A DNA stretch of 64,000 nucleotides from Pythium myriotylum (lineage: Eukaryota; Oomycota; Peronosporomycetes; Pythiales; Pythiaceae): contig JALJCQ010000015.1 of assembly GCA_023091665.1 (NCBI GenBank), forward strand, positions 992,001 through 1,056,000, written 5' to 3'. The notes beneath the pieces were generated by a model. It saw nothing but the letters and a program-made list of their open reading frames with translations. It did no database searches and was not told where the DNA came from. This document shows positions 1-11,199 of this stretch, piece after piece. A program made the position numbers and the translations under genes. Each line of letters opens with the position of its first letter. Within the stretch, counting starts at the first letter, position 1.

Positions 1-284
1 AATTGTCGAGTTTGAAATGCAGTATGAAACTGGAGTGTGTGTGAACAGTTTTGTTCGCCATCATATTGGAGGGCCTTAACTCCACGGATGCTACAACGGT
101 ATATTTGTACTTGCACAAGGCGCCTGGATTCCTGCTGTCTATCTTCGTTAGAATCACTATGAGTTAGCCGTAAGCTATGCCACGAGCTAGTTATCCTCGG
201 ATAGCCATTGTGAGCCATTGAAGGATTGGCTTAGCTTCGACCTCCTCGTCGTAACCGGATCGTGCCTTTAAGACATCCCCCATC
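1..284. other. intergenic, window edge
   Basis: No gene, RNA or repeat was recognised here. It lies downstream of the leftward DNA-binding protein gene, so it probably holds its 3' untranslated region and terminator. Confidence 0.4.
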
Positions 285-1725
285 TCATGTCGTCTTCTGG
301 CGCTCTTGCTCGGTTTGTTCGCGTTCCAATGCTCGCGCACTTTTCCTAGCTCGATGTAACAGAGCCTGCCGCATCAGTGTAAAGTACTCTCGGCCGTCTT
401 TGTCAGGCGGAAGTGTCTGCGAAAACAATTGCATGCCGAGCTGCATCTCTAGAAGGCGATTCTTCTCTTCCGCGACATCATTTGATCGCTTTTGTTCTTT
501 TAACAATTCCAGCCGCAATTCATCGGATTGCTGACGAACTCCGATTACATCAACTGGGCCCGTTGGAGCATGTTCACCGCTAGAAAGAGCTTCAGCTGTT
601 GTCTGTTCTTGAGGTTCAGAGACTTGTGCATCTTCCATCGTCGCGTGTTGACCATCGTGCGCTGTTTGCTGGGATTCGGTGGGTTGATCGGCGCTGCATG
701 TGGATACTTCACCGATAGTACTTGCCGTCACAAGGGGATGCTTACGAGGTCGACCGCGTCCACGCTTCTTGACCGGCACTGCTGCATTCGTGACAGTTCC
801 CTGAGGTGTCTGAAGGGGTGTCTCCTGACTCGAGTCTTCATGTAGGGATCCTTTAGGTCGGCGTTTCTTGCTGCGTCCAGCTGTTGGTCTCTCGACTTGG
901 AACTCGGGCCGCGCCTTCAAAAATGTATAGCAGTGCTTGAATCGGAAGTCGTCTTCCGAGACAGCACCTTCGTGGAACTCGCGGCACGCGCGCTTGATCT
1001 CTCGCCACCGGAAGAAACTGTTCTGCCACGGGGTGCCCTTCAACCCCCGGGCCACAGACTCCCACACAGACTTGCGAGTCTCGTACAAAGCAACATCGCT
1101 GGCGCTCTTGCCAGTCATCACGCGTATCCACGAACGACACAGCGCCTCGTCGCCGTCTTTGGTCCAAGCACTGGTGACAGCATTCTCCTCATCGTTTATC
1201 GACGCCGTCGCCGGTCGTACGTCCCAGATGTCCCAGCAGCGATGATGAGGGAACTGCCCGCCTGTCAATACGTAGAACAATCCGACCGCTTGCTCGAACG
1301 CGCGGCGCCGTGTTGTCGCGTATGCGTCGCGTGCAGCATCGACGCAGAGATCGAATTTCTGTAGATCCGGGCGAAGGACGCGCGTCCAGCGCGAGCGACA
1401 CGCCTCTGGCGACCGCCGCGGGACACGCAGCGCGACGGCGTTCCAGCGTGCGTCGCCGTGAGCCATGGAGAGAGTCGACTCGACCCACGCTTTGGTGAGA
1501 GCGACGTCCTCGTCCTCTTCCCACTGTTCTGACAGAAATAAAATGATACAGGTGAACTTGTGGTTTCTTGTATACAAAGTGAGCTTTCTATGAAAGGTAT
1601 ATCGATAAAGAGAGGCAAGAAGCGAAGAACACCAATTGTATTTTTTGTTTGAAAATCAGAATAAATCAATGCGTCTCGTCACAGGCTCAACAACTCACAG
1701 CACTCTGTTCGATCTTCCACACCAT
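285..1725 (-). CDS. SANT/Myb-like DNA-binding protein with AT-hook and coiled coil
   Basis: The main exon (285..1523) encodes a Trp-rich SANT/Myb-like region beginning WEEDEDVALTKAW, with spaced Trp residues, as in plant-type trihelix or NAM-associated proteins. A second Trp-rich segment lies around residues 135-220. An AT-hook (KKRGRGRPRKHP) sits near residue 265 and a Leu/Glu/Arg-rich C-terminal segment is likely coiled coil. It is probably a nuclear, sequence- or AT-binding factor. The main frame has no upstream ATG before the domain. A model with a 27-nt first exon (1699..1725, ATG at 1725), a 175-bp intron with donor GTGAGT (1693..1698) and an acceptor ending CAG (1524) restores a clean start in frame, giving 421 aa. 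The exon lies only 36 bp from the neighbouring stop codon, so the intron is inference; the body of the gene is better supported. Confidence 0.6.
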
Positions 1726-1761
1726 CACTTCTCGACCTGGCTTCCCGACCACACGTTGAGA

Positions 1762-2346
1762 TCACGCGAATAGTCGGCGCTTGTAGTGGGTCACGCACAG
1801 ATTGTCGGTGCGCTCGAAGGCGGGACGCGAACAGCCCTCCATTCTACACCGCTTGCCTCCTCCGTGGGCCCAGCACAATCCGCGTGACACTGCGATGGTG
1901 GTGCAGCCATCGTGCTTGCACGTTGTACCACCGCCATGGCTCCAGCACAGGCCCTTGGACTTGGCACGATTGAGACAGTCGGGGACGTTGCACTTGAAGC
2001 TGCCGCCGTGGCGCCAACATTTGCGCAGGTGCTTGGCACGACTCTGGCAGCCTTCGACAATGCAGAGTTTGCTACTCTTCCTTGGGAACGAAGTTGCCCA
2101 GGTTGTGTGCGACGAAGGTTTCGGCGCTCGTTTGGCTGTTGGAGAGATCGACGGAGCAACCACTTTCCGCTGCTCTGGGCTAAGGATATAGTCCAGCGAG
2201 AGCTTATTTTCATCAGAATGAGGAAGAGAGTGTTGCTTATAGACGTCGCGGTCGTAAAATGGCACCCCAGTCTTCGTGTGGAGAATGAGAGGGTTCTCTC
2301 GCGCCTGTGAGGAGAGGAGAAAGGCCTTGAACGGGGGGATGATCAT
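1762..2346 (-). CDS. WRKY19-like CCCH zinc-finger protein (copy 1)
   Basis: A 194-aa protein with four consecutive C-x4-C-x9/10-C-x2-H units over about residues 94-190, separated by HGG-type linkers (CWRHGG, CWSHGG, CWAHGG, then CVTH). This is the WRKY19-like zinc-finger array expanded in oomycetes; the family is thought to bind nucleic acid, but its targets are unknown. The frame is open further upstream, but only from a non-ATG codon. I chose the ATG at 2346 because the following residues (MIIPPF) align with paralog MKVPPF and a strong Inr match lies 28-41 bp upstream. It is the most divergent of the three copies here. Confidence 0.8.
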   Translation of the reverse strand: MIIPPFKAFLLSSQARENPLILHTKTGVPFYDRDVYKQHSLPHSDENKLSLDYILSPEQRKVVAPSISPTAKRAPKPSSHTTWATSFPRKSSKLCIVEGCQSRAKHLRKCWRHGGSFKCNVPDCLNRAKSKGLCWSHGGGTTCKHDGCTTIAVSRGLCWAHGGGKRCRMEGCSRPAFERTDNLCVTHYKRRLFA

Positions 2347-2373
2347 GTCGACAATCACTGTTGTTAGTTTGGT

Positions 2374-2387
2374 GAATTGAAGAATGG
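2374..2387 (-). promoter_or_regulatory. oomycete Inr-like element
   Basis: On the minus strand this reads CCATTCTTCAATTC, 12 of 14 matches to the oomycete initiator core. It sits 28 bp upstream of the chosen ATG of the zinc-finger gene and supports that start. Confidence 0.6.
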
Positions 2388-5300
2388 ACCAAAGAGCGGC
2401 TGAGGCCAAAACGAATAGGATGTGAGTGCCACAGCACAGAAACCACATGAAAGGCGCCACGCTACCAATTGCGCAGTCACTTCGAAGCGAAATTAGAGCA
2501 GAGCGTCAGGGCATGATGGCCACGGTGAAGTCTGTAGAACAGATACTGGATTGGTTCGAACCAAGCCAATGACGTGTTTGGTACAAAGTATTAGATCCTT
2601 CCTTGTACGCGACACCCACAGTGTGATGAGCACGATCCCATCGAGTTGAACATTGAGGGGAGGGCAAAGGCGAACCGTATTCCGTCGGCGAGAAGACAGG
2701 CATACCTTGGTTTCATCGTCCATCACAACTGGATTTGCCCTCGTCACAGATGTGGTTGATCAAGGGGATCCCTCTTTGAAGGAGCGGAAAGTTCGCGTGT
2801 AACGTGGCTCTTCAACCACAATCGGCTTTGGCACCTCAAAAAGACCGAGTCGAAAGGATCCGTTCAGGCAGGAGAGATCCGGTGCGGAAACAGAACGGCG
2901 CCGGCTCTTTCGTGGTGACAGCTCTATAAACCCAAACACGCGCGGGAGTCATGGGATGCGGCGATTTGCGTCGTCGGTTCCATTCGAAGCTCCTCTCTCG
3001 CTTGGGCATCTGCTACGTTGAGGTCACTGAGGGCAAACTGGTTCCGGATCTCTCTGCCTTCCGCCGCCTGCGGTGAGGCATGACTAGTGCAGTGTAGTGA
3101 GCGCTGGGTGGGCGCTCGCGTGCGACGAGGCTCTGCCCCAAGCACCCGGGAATGAGGATCGGTGGTGCTGAAAGACTGTCCCCCTTTTTTGCACGTCCAC
3201 TTTGGTGGGCGCCATGTCATAAAAAGGGCACAGATCTTCTGATTTCATTGCTCGTGGAGTCATTTGACGGCGAACAATCTCTCCGACCGTTGGTGGATGC
3301 GCAACTCTGCCGGTGCTGACGTCGCGCCATTTTGGGTGCGGTCAGCGCTGATTACTGTGGTGGCGCTTCTATCTGCTGGTGGCAGAGTCTCCATCATGCG
3401 ATTGTCTCTGACGATTGCGACGACGAGCAGTGACGCCATCCCAATAAACGAGACCTTACAAAGCGAGGCGAGGGAGACATGTAGCTCTGGCCTATGTCTG
3501 ACAAGTGGGCGCTAGGCACGCCTCGCCTTTCAGTGCGTATTCATGCTTGTTGGCTCTGTGTAGTATAATCATGAGACGTTGTGATTGACGGAGATCCAGG
3601 GGGGGGGGGGGGGGGGGACGCGATATCCACCACAATCATTCACATTTGAAAACTCCCCCAAGGGACAACACGAGACGATGGGACAGTTTCTTCGATTGTG
3701 GTGCGCGAGCATGCGTTTGGCGCACCTGATTGAGATCGAAGTAAGGGTTTCGATATGATTTCATGATATTTCTGCTCTTGTGCGAAGGTATTGTTGCCAC
3801 TGCTTTCACCCCAAAGTGTGGGCGATGTCACCCTCGCCGTCACCAATTACTAAGACGACGGTCTTCGATTAGACATGAAATGCTTGTCAGATTTGTGCTG
3901 GTCGAGGTGTGTGTCCATCGCATACAGCGCCTCTCCTGAGAGAAAGCATCGGAGTCACCATAGTGCCGGCCAAACAACACTCTCCAGTTCATCTACTAGC
4001 TCCATCATGCAGGCACTCTTTCCCCAGAGAGATTATATTGGAGCAAAGAAGCATCGAGAGCAAGTTTCCTGAAATCTAGTAGCCGTTGGCAGCTGTCGTC
4101 AAGATGGGCGCGCTTATCTCGCTCGCTTTCATGCAGAAGTGTTAGGATCCCCAGACCCTTTCCTGGGCGGAGTCCCGGAGAAACCAGCGTTTGATACGCA
4201 TCATTGACGAGCTCATTTTAACTCACCAAGGACGCTGCTGCACTCAAGGTAAAACGACGACCAAGCAAGTCAAGTAAAGATCCCCAATACCACGAACTTA
4301 GACCTCCGCCCTATTCGAGCAGACTTTGCCAGCCGTGCTTCGCCTACCATGAGCGCGGGCGTATATGCTGCTGCTGATGCTGATCGTCCTGAGGTTTATC
4401 GGGAGTTCACGTTCATAGACAACAACGTAGTTGGAGTCAAGTACGCACATGCACCGCAGCTATTAACAGTGCCCGACGCTCACGACTTGCGGATGGTTTA
4501 TAGCGCCTTCTGCCAATAGAAACCTGACGTTCCTGTAAGTCGCATCTTTCTGGGCCCTGACACAGGCGGAACGACGAAGGTGTGCTCCTAAGCACCCTCA
4601 CTATGGAAGGAACACGCGGTAGAAGGTCAGGGAGTGAGACTTGTTCTTCCAGACTGCTGCGGACACGTGGCGCTACCGGTACCATCCCGATCGTTGCGAA
4701 CGATACCCAGATCCGAGTGCACAACGCAGGTGTCGGGGGTCTGGGAACAGAAGTGTCGATGGGTTGGTGTATCCTCTTTCTAGCGACGAACCCTACAGGC
4801 CTCCTTCAATCCTTGCGTGGAGTGGTCTAGAAACCACTGCATCTGAACGCCATGCACCCATGATTGCCTGTTCGACGATGTGGCTGCACAGCTTGCGGCT
4901 TACTCTCTGGACAATCAATGGGTCTTCCACTGAGCAATTTTGCACCGATGATCGCGTACTCGATGAGTGGTGAGCCTTTATCTCAGGAGCACAGATCAGC
5001 AATCGATGTGGACTCCGTCTTCAGTCCATCGGAACCTGAAGTTCGTATTCCGATGGGTCTGGCTTGGCGGTTGTCGATTGTGAAGATGATGCCTTATTTG
5101 CACGATTGACTACAACTACCTTCATGTTCATCACCGGGTTGAGCCGACGATGAGGTCGTGTCTATGGTCGCATGGGTTGATGAGTGGATTGCGCCCCCCC
5201 CCCACGGCTGAATTGGCTTGACAGCCAATCCCTTGACAGGTCGTCGAAGATCCTTCATCGCCAAAATTTGTTCATCATGAACAGATTTTGAAAGATTTGG

Positions 5301-6219
5301 AAAAGCCCCATGAACTTCATGGGCGCTAAAAAAGCTCAGCGTACCTGGGTTACACAAATGAGCAACCCTGGTGGTGAACCACCACGCGTCACATGAGATG
5401 ATGCGGCGTGCTTCAATTTCTCAACGTGGCAAGCCTTCGCTCACACCTTTGTGCTGGTGCAGAAGAACCCTACGTGAAGCCTCTTCGAACCTGGAAGCTT
5501 CTCGTTGGGTCCGACCTGAGACACACTAACATGAGATCTTGAATCTGTCTGTCGCCAGTGGGCTGATGCTAAGGAGAAGGCTGTCTTTGTTGGAGCAGAG
5601 AGCCTTACCATTACACGTACCTCTTCTCTGCCGCATCCTGCTCTCCCACCGCGAGACTGTTGGAGGTTGAGTCTCAGCACCTCACGATTCGCAAGGTGCT
5701 GGTCCTGAGATCCTCGAGTCACGATGCCTCGTCGTCGTCACGAGAGCGCCTGTACTGGATGGATCAGATGCGATGTCGGTCCACGTGGCGTTCGTCGTCT
5801 CACCGACTGGTCTCTTCTGAGAACCCTTGTTCCCAGGCCGAGACACGTTGTTGTCGCAACAGTGGCATCGCCGCGTCACGCCGCACTGAGAGCTTCGTTG
5901 GGTTCGCCACGTGCTCGGTCGTGTTTGTGGGCCTCCGAGACCGTCGCCTCGTGCTTGCTTATCACCGGGAAGTGAGTAATCCGGCGACTGGCGCATCATC
6001 GCGTTGAGCGTGAGATCGGCTAGCAATCATCGTAAATTCACCACGGCGTCGTCGTCACGCTTGGTGGTCGCTTCAGGACTCCACCGAGCCGCGAAGAAAG
6101 GGCTCACCGAGTAGGGACTGGTGATGGCGCGTTGGTCCGAACGTGTCCACAGGATGAAGGGAATACAGTGTTCTGCCATAAAGTGACGCATGTTTTATTA
6201 CGATGTACGAGAGACCATA
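2388..6219. other. gene-poor interval
   Basis: About 3.8 kb with only short, unconvincing open frames on both strands. It holds a 19-nt G run at 3599-3617 and a shorter C run near 5191. A 56-codon ATG frame at 4350-4520 has no recognisable motif. Nothing here is supported as a gene; decayed repeats are possible. Confidence 0.5.
3599..3617 (+). repeat. G19 homopolymer
   Basis: Nineteen consecutive G residues, seen directly. The length is error-prone in sequencing; such tracts can form G-quadruplexes. Confidence 0.85.
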
Positions 6220-6831
6220 TCATTGATGCTTGACGCGCAGCCGCTGCTTGTGGTGCGTCGCGCAGTAGTTATCTGTTCGCTCGTACGCTGGCCGTGAGCA
6301 GCCGTCGATCTGGCAGCGCTTGCCGCCGCCGTGGGCCCAGCAAAAGCCGTGCGAGACAGCGATGGTCTCGCAGTCCGAGTGCGAGCAGATCGTGCCTCCA
6401 CCATGGGACCAGCACACCCCCTTGGACTTGGCACGGTTGATGCAGTCGGGCACCTTGCACTTGACGCTGCCACCGTGGCGCCAGCACTTGCGCGCGTGCT
6501 TGGCGCGGCTCGTGCAGCCTTCGATAATGCAATACTTGCTGCCCTTCTTCGAGTCCGGACTCGATGCTTTCAGTGGCGTCACTCGGCGCCGCGCGGGCTG
6601 CACGCAGAGGGGGTTGGGCAGCGGTGCCGTGGAGGCCTGGTCGTCCGACTCGGTCTCGGATCCCGAGCACGGCATCTCGTCGAGAATGAATGCAAGCGAG
6701 CCCTTGTTGGCCGGCGGCGGCGTGCTCAAGAACCCGTGGGTCTCGGGGTAGACGAGCGCCTTGGTCGGGAGGTCGTACTCGTACGTGTCGAGGGGGCAGA
6801 GCGGGAAGAGCGAGAACGGCGGGACCTTCAT
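6220..6831 (-). CDS. WRKY19-like CCCH zinc-finger protein (copy 2)
   Basis: A 203-aa protein. The N-terminal ~95 residues are Pro/Ser-rich and include KGSLAFILDE, which is shared with copy 3 (KCSLAFILAE). Residues ~99-195 hold four tandem C-x4-C-x9/10-C-x2-H zinc-finger units (CIIEGC..CWRHGG, CKVPDC..CWSHGG, CSHSDC..CWAHGG, CQIDGC..CATH). The frame is open for ~170 codons further upstream, but that stretch is low-complexity and has no counterpart in the paralogs, so I start at the ATG at 6831. A weak Inr-like site lies at 6892-6905. It is transcribed away from copy 3, with ~2.6 kb between them. Probably a nuclear nucleic-acid-binding protein. Confidence 0.82.
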   Translation of the reverse strand: MKVPPFSLFPLCPLDTYEYDLPTKALVYPETHGFLSTPPPANKGSLAFILDEMPCSGSETESDDQASTAPLPNPLCVQPARRRVTPLKASSPDSKKGSKYCIIEGCTSRAKHARKCWRHGGSVKCKVPDCINRAKSKGVCWSHGGGTICSHSDCETIAVSHGFCWAHGGGKRCQIDGCSRPAYERTDNYCATHHKQRLRVKHQ

Positions 6832-9388
6832 GTTGGCTCGGCGAGGGGATTTCAAGACTGATCCTCCGCTGGTAGCAGAGATTGGAACAGAGACGTGAGC
6901 AATGACCACGACGAGGAGAAGAGCGCCGCCCCGTCCGAAAGGCGCAGTCACCACGGCGAAAGCGAGGAAGAAATCGGAAAAAAAGAGCGAAGGGCTTGTC
7001 TTCTTCTTCCTGCCCGAGCGACAAAAAGCAGAAACAAAAACCAGGCGCGCGGCGGTCGATTCGTGGGGGCCACTCGCCTGCACCGAAAGCAGATGCGGGA
7101 AGAGAGAGAGAGCACGATGGCTGGGATCCGGCGGAGAGTGGTCGGATCGATCCGCCAGAGCGATCGGAAAGAGCCCGAGTGAATGCCAGAGTCCAAGAGA
7201 CCGGCGGGGTACAATCCGAAGCTGCTGGTCCAGCGTAACGGACCCGATCGGTGGAAGGGAACGGACACTCATTTTTCGAACAGGAGGCTCTCCTGCCTGC
7301 CCCTCCTCACCAGCTCCTTGCAGTCGTCGTGCATGAGCAAGTTGTACCATGATTTGGTTAGACAGAAGTGGACTGGCGGAAAAAGAAAGGGCGTTGCCGG
7401 ATCGTTAGTGTGACGCGGCGGGCTTGGTTTGATTTGCCGTCCGATCACGAGCGATGTGTCTGATCGCGTGCGAAGCGATCGCTCGGCCAAGAGATCCGGA
7501 GCCTCGGCGCCTCGCGCGTTGCCCGCTCGCGCGTGACGCCGCGGCCGTGTTGCGGCGGCTCGTTGCACTCGGAAATGAATGGGCGTGGGGCTCGTTTCGT
7601 GGCCACGATGTCCGCGAGCTCCACCCAAAGGGACACGACATTCTTTTTTCTTTTCTCGTCTGGCGCAACTCGGCACGACAGCACGGCTCAACGGAAAACC
7701 AAGACCGCGGGCCGTGTCTGCAGTCGGTCGGGACGGACGGACGGAGCAAGGCAGGCAGGCCCGACACGCCAGAGGATACATTTTCCGCCCTCCGATTGTC
7801 GGGTCGCTCTCGGCTCTCGGCGAGCGCCGCCGCCTTTGTCGAGGCGCGGTCTCTGTCCACGTCCAACATTGGGTCGCGCGCTGTCAACACGGCTTACTGA
7901 TTCGTTTGGGTAGGCCCGCCGCGGACGTCTGATTGCTGCCCGCCCGACGAAAATTTGGGCACCTCTCCGGATCTTCCGGATCCCCGAGCCCCACCCAGCC
8001 CTCGTCGGCCTCAACAATATCGATTGGGTTCCTCTTAAACCCGAACGTAACCTGGTCACGAATGGGTTCGGCTTTCTCTTGACTGAGAACGACCATCTCA
8101 GGAAACGACGAAGACTCGCGGAAGCAAGCCGCGCGCAGCAGTTGCGGCGCACCTGTCACGGCTTCATGTGGAGCGAGCGATCGTTCCTCGAAGGCTCCTG
8201 CACGGCAACGTAGTGGCCCGTGCTCAGCGCCTCGCAAGCTGTGCGTCGTGGCCGCCGCGTCCTTCAACTTTGTTGGACGGCGTTTGGGTTCGGGCGGATT
8301 GGGGCGGAGATTCGTCGGACGGCAACGGCACGACAACGATGCTGACCGGGATTTGTTCAGAACTGTCTCGACAATTGAACGCTGCGCGTTAATACTAATA
8401 CGGTACAGTGTATTACCCCCGTGCCATAATCTGCCGCCGTGCGATGAGGCGAACGGAAGGCGATTTGAGATCTCGCGGAGGGTGGGTGCGCGTCGGCTTT
8501 AAGAGAGAGAAAGGGGATTTCAGTGTGGGAGGACAGAGAGAGACGCCACGTGCCCGCCATAAGCATTCCGTCGACGACCCCACAAAACCACGTGGGCACC
8601 CACTTCATCTCGATGTGCAACTCCGCCTGGAGACCACATGCTGAAAAGAGAGTGGCGCGCTCTGACGCGATAAACAACCTGGTGCCGTTCTCCGCCATCA
8701 GGCTGGGACAGTGCGCTCGGCGCGCCTTGCAACCGGGGGCGAAACCGGGCTCCCTTGCAAGCTTGAACCTGCTCGGTGATTGTGTGATTGTCCGTCGCTC
8801 ACATCCATCCACGCACCCGATCTCTTCCTTCGTTCTTTTCCTTCTGAGACACCGCCGCAAAACCGGCGCGCAGAAAGCACGCGCCGCCAAATTGGAGCTC
8901 CTGGGGGTTCGTTTCGTCCACACATCTTTGTTTGGCCGTCGGCGCGCTTTTCACCGGAACCTTCCTGCCTCGGGCCGGACGAACGTTCGCGCGCCGGGCT
9001 CTCGCTTGGCGTGTGAGGGTTGACGCCCCACGCTCGTGAGTCTATCGGTGTGGCACGGTAATCACGTGGAGGGCGGGGGGATCGTCTCCCATCTGCTTTC
9101 GGTGCAGGATCGGCTGCACGCATCGACCGATTGCTTGTTGGGGTGGGGCAGCTGGTTCCTCTTCCTCCGTCCTCACTCGACTGTATCATCATCATCAACG
9201 ACTGGGCAGCGCACTGACCAGACGGCAGTGACGCGCTCTGGTACATCTGGGTGAACGACTCCTCTCTAACCCCGTGGAGCCCTCGCGAGCGTGACCAAGA
9301 CAACATGAATCAGGTCCGTCACCGAGTACACTTGGTTTCACTATACAGCGTCGCCCGTCGTGGCGCGAGTCCCCCCTCCTCAACTTCG
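6832..9388. other. divergent intergenic region between two zinc-finger genes
   Basis: About 2.5 kb of GC-rich sequence between head-to-head paralogs. It has many overlapping open frames but none with recognisable domains, signal peptides or a consistent ATG/Inr arrangement. It probably holds the promoters of both genes. Confidence 0.5.
6892..6905 (-). promoter_or_regulatory. weak Inr-like element
   Basis: On the minus strand this reads TCATTGCTCACGTC, about 10 of 14 matches to the oomycete Inr core, 61 bp upstream of zinc-finger copy 2. The second half is poor. Confidence 0.3.
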
Positions 9389-9402
9389 TCATTTTGCAAT
9401 TT
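9389..9402 (+). promoter_or_regulatory. perfect oomycete Inr
   Basis: TCATTTTGCAATTT matches all 14 positions of the TCATTYYNCAWTTT core. The inferred transcription start A (9391) lies 42 nt before the ATG at 9433. Confidence 0.75.
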
Positions 9403-9432
9403 TCCCATCGCCTGCCTGCCACTTCGCCGTCC

Positions 9433-10188
9433 ATGCAGATCCGACGCGCCATGCTCTCTCAGCTGCGTCTCCTCGACGAGACTTCACAGACCTACAAGCC
9501 ACAGATGGCGATGCCCACGCCCGTGCTGCCGTCGCTGCGCGTGCAGTCGCCCACGAGCTTCCGACACAACTACAGCGCCCACTACGCGGCGGCGCTGCCG
9601 TCGCTGCCGCTGCCGCCCTTCCGCGTGGACCACGCGAGCGTCATCTCGCCCTCGAGCGGCAGCACGCACAAGTGCTCGCTCGCGTTCATCCTCGCCGAGC
9701 CCACGGCTCCGGCCGTCGCGCTCGCGCGGTCGCACTCGGAGATGAGCTCGTGCAGCGAGGCCGACTCGCTCGACCTCGACCGCCCCCCGCACAGCCTCAA
9801 GCACAAGCGCCGCTCGGGCGCGTCGCCGGCCGCGGGCTCCAAGAGCAAGTACTGCATCGTCGACGGCTGCACGAGCCGCGCCAAGCACGCGCGCAAGTGC
9901 TGGCGCCACGGCGGCAGCGTCAAGTGCAAAGTGGCCGACTGCATCAACCGCGCCAAGTCGCGCGGCGTCTGCTGGTCCCACGGCGGCGGCACGACGTGCT
10001 CGCACCCCAACTGCGGCACGATCGCCGTCTCGCACGGCTTTTGCTGGGCGCACGGCGGCGGCAAGCGCTGCGAGGTCGGCGGCTGCTCGCGCCCAGCGTA
10101 CGAGCGCACGCAGAACCTCTGCTCGACGCACTTCAAGCAGACCAAGGCGACCAAGGCGAGCTCCTCGCGAGCCGCCGCGCCCTACTGA
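9433..10188 (+). CDS. WRKY19-like CCCH zinc-finger protein (copy 3)
   Basis: A 251-aa protein. A Ser/Pro-rich N-terminal half (residues 1-135) includes the conserved block CSLAFILAE. Four tandem C-x4-C-x9/10-C-x2-H units follow (residues ~137-235: CIVDGC..CWRHGG, CKVADC..CWSHGG, CSHPNC..CWAHGG, CEVGGC..CSTH), then a short Lys/Ser tail. The start is the first ATG after a perfect Inr; an in-frame ATG 18 bp downstream is the alternative. Strong GC3 bias keeps the antisense frames open, so long opposite frames here are shadows. It is closest to copy 2. It probably acts in the nucleus as a nucleic-acid-binding regulator; the target is unknown. Confidence 0.85.
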   Translation: MQIRRAMLSQLRLLDETSQTYKPQMAMPTPVLPSLRVQSPTSFRHNYSAHYAAALPSLPLPPFRVDHASVISPSSGSTHKCSLAFILAEPTAPAVALARSHSEMSSCSEADSLDLDRPPHSLKHKRRSGASPAAGSKSKYCIVDGCTSRAKHARKCWRHGGSVKCKVADCINRAKSRGVCWSHGGGTTCSHPNCGTIAVSHGFCWAHGGGKRCEVGGCSRPAYERTQNLCSTHFKQTKATKASSSRAAAPY

Positions 10189-11199
10189 CGACAATGATGT
10201 ACACTCGCCCCCTAACCTACGAAACAAATGCGTGCCTTTCTTGGTGTTTCCTCCTTCCTGCTGAGGCCGCTTCCTCCCCACCAAAATGATCCGACAGGCG
10301 GGGGATTAAGAGTGAGACTAAGCACTCGCCAGCTGCCGCCGAGCGCGCGGCGCCCACACGATCGGGAACCGGCGCTCGCCACATGGCCCCGACGCAGTCA
10401 ACAGCCCGCTGACCGACGACGCCAGCTGCTCGCCGCACTCGCAACTTCAATTTCGCCGGGGCTTTTTCTCCCTCGGAAAATGGAAAACCCAAGCCCCTCG
10501 CCGTCGACGGCGTCGCGTCGTGATGACCAGCGCTTCTTTCCAGCGGATGGGGCGAGCGCACGGTAGGTAACTGCCGACGCGCTGGTCATCATGAGCCCGA
10601 GAGTTGGACTCAGTACCTAGCGTGCCGTTCTGATTTGAAAGGGCGCATGTAGATGAAGTGGCCGATCCGGCTTTGTTCGCGTGATGACCAACTCCTTTTG
10701 AGGGTGCAGAGAATTATTCATAGAAGACCCCCATCGGCGCCAAGGCGTCACCACCAGTGGAGACGACGACAGGCTCGGAGGATAACTTTTCGCGCGGCGG
10801 AGACAGTGCAGACCGAGATCTGTCGGCAGCTCGAGCATGGATTCATCCATTCCTATTCCACGCTCCCTCGGTTCAGAAGCCACTGGGCACTTTCTTCGAC
10901 GACATCGTCGCTGGGACACGAGCGGAGAGGTGGATGACAACGATCAGCCCATTCATCCAGACGAAACGTGGACGACGTCCAACGGAGAAACGAGTGGATA
11001 ACGTCGGACTCGCTGGGTGAGTTCGGTGAATTGCATTCGTCTGTACAGTATATACGATCGTAATCGTGGGCTTCAAGAGGATGAACATGAAGAGGTGTAT
11101 GAAACATTTAGGCATTCCGCTAAGCACGCGGCTTTTGTTCTAGGCACTTGACCAGGACTGAGGACGAGACGAGCACCATCTTCCAACGAATGGCTTGGC
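10189..11199. other. intergenic
   Basis: Contains a 12-bp perfect inverted repeat (10522-10533 with 10579-10590). No supported gene; it lies between the 3' ends of a rightward and a leftward gene. Confidence 0.5.

Noticed and set aside
4350..4520. 56-codon ATG frame in the gene-poor interval
   Set aside because: No domain, no Inr, no homologous copy in the window; indistinguishable from chance.
6832..7350. N-terminal extension of zinc-finger copy 2
   Set aside because: The frame is open, but the extension is absent from both paralogs and composition is unlike coding sequence; the ATG at 6831 aligns with paralog starts.
9484..10284. Long open frames antisense to the zinc-finger and Pro-rich genes
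   Set aside because: They arise from strong GC3 bias and from Ala/Pro/Gly codon repeats that cannot form stops on the other strand; they lack ATG/Inr pairs and domains.
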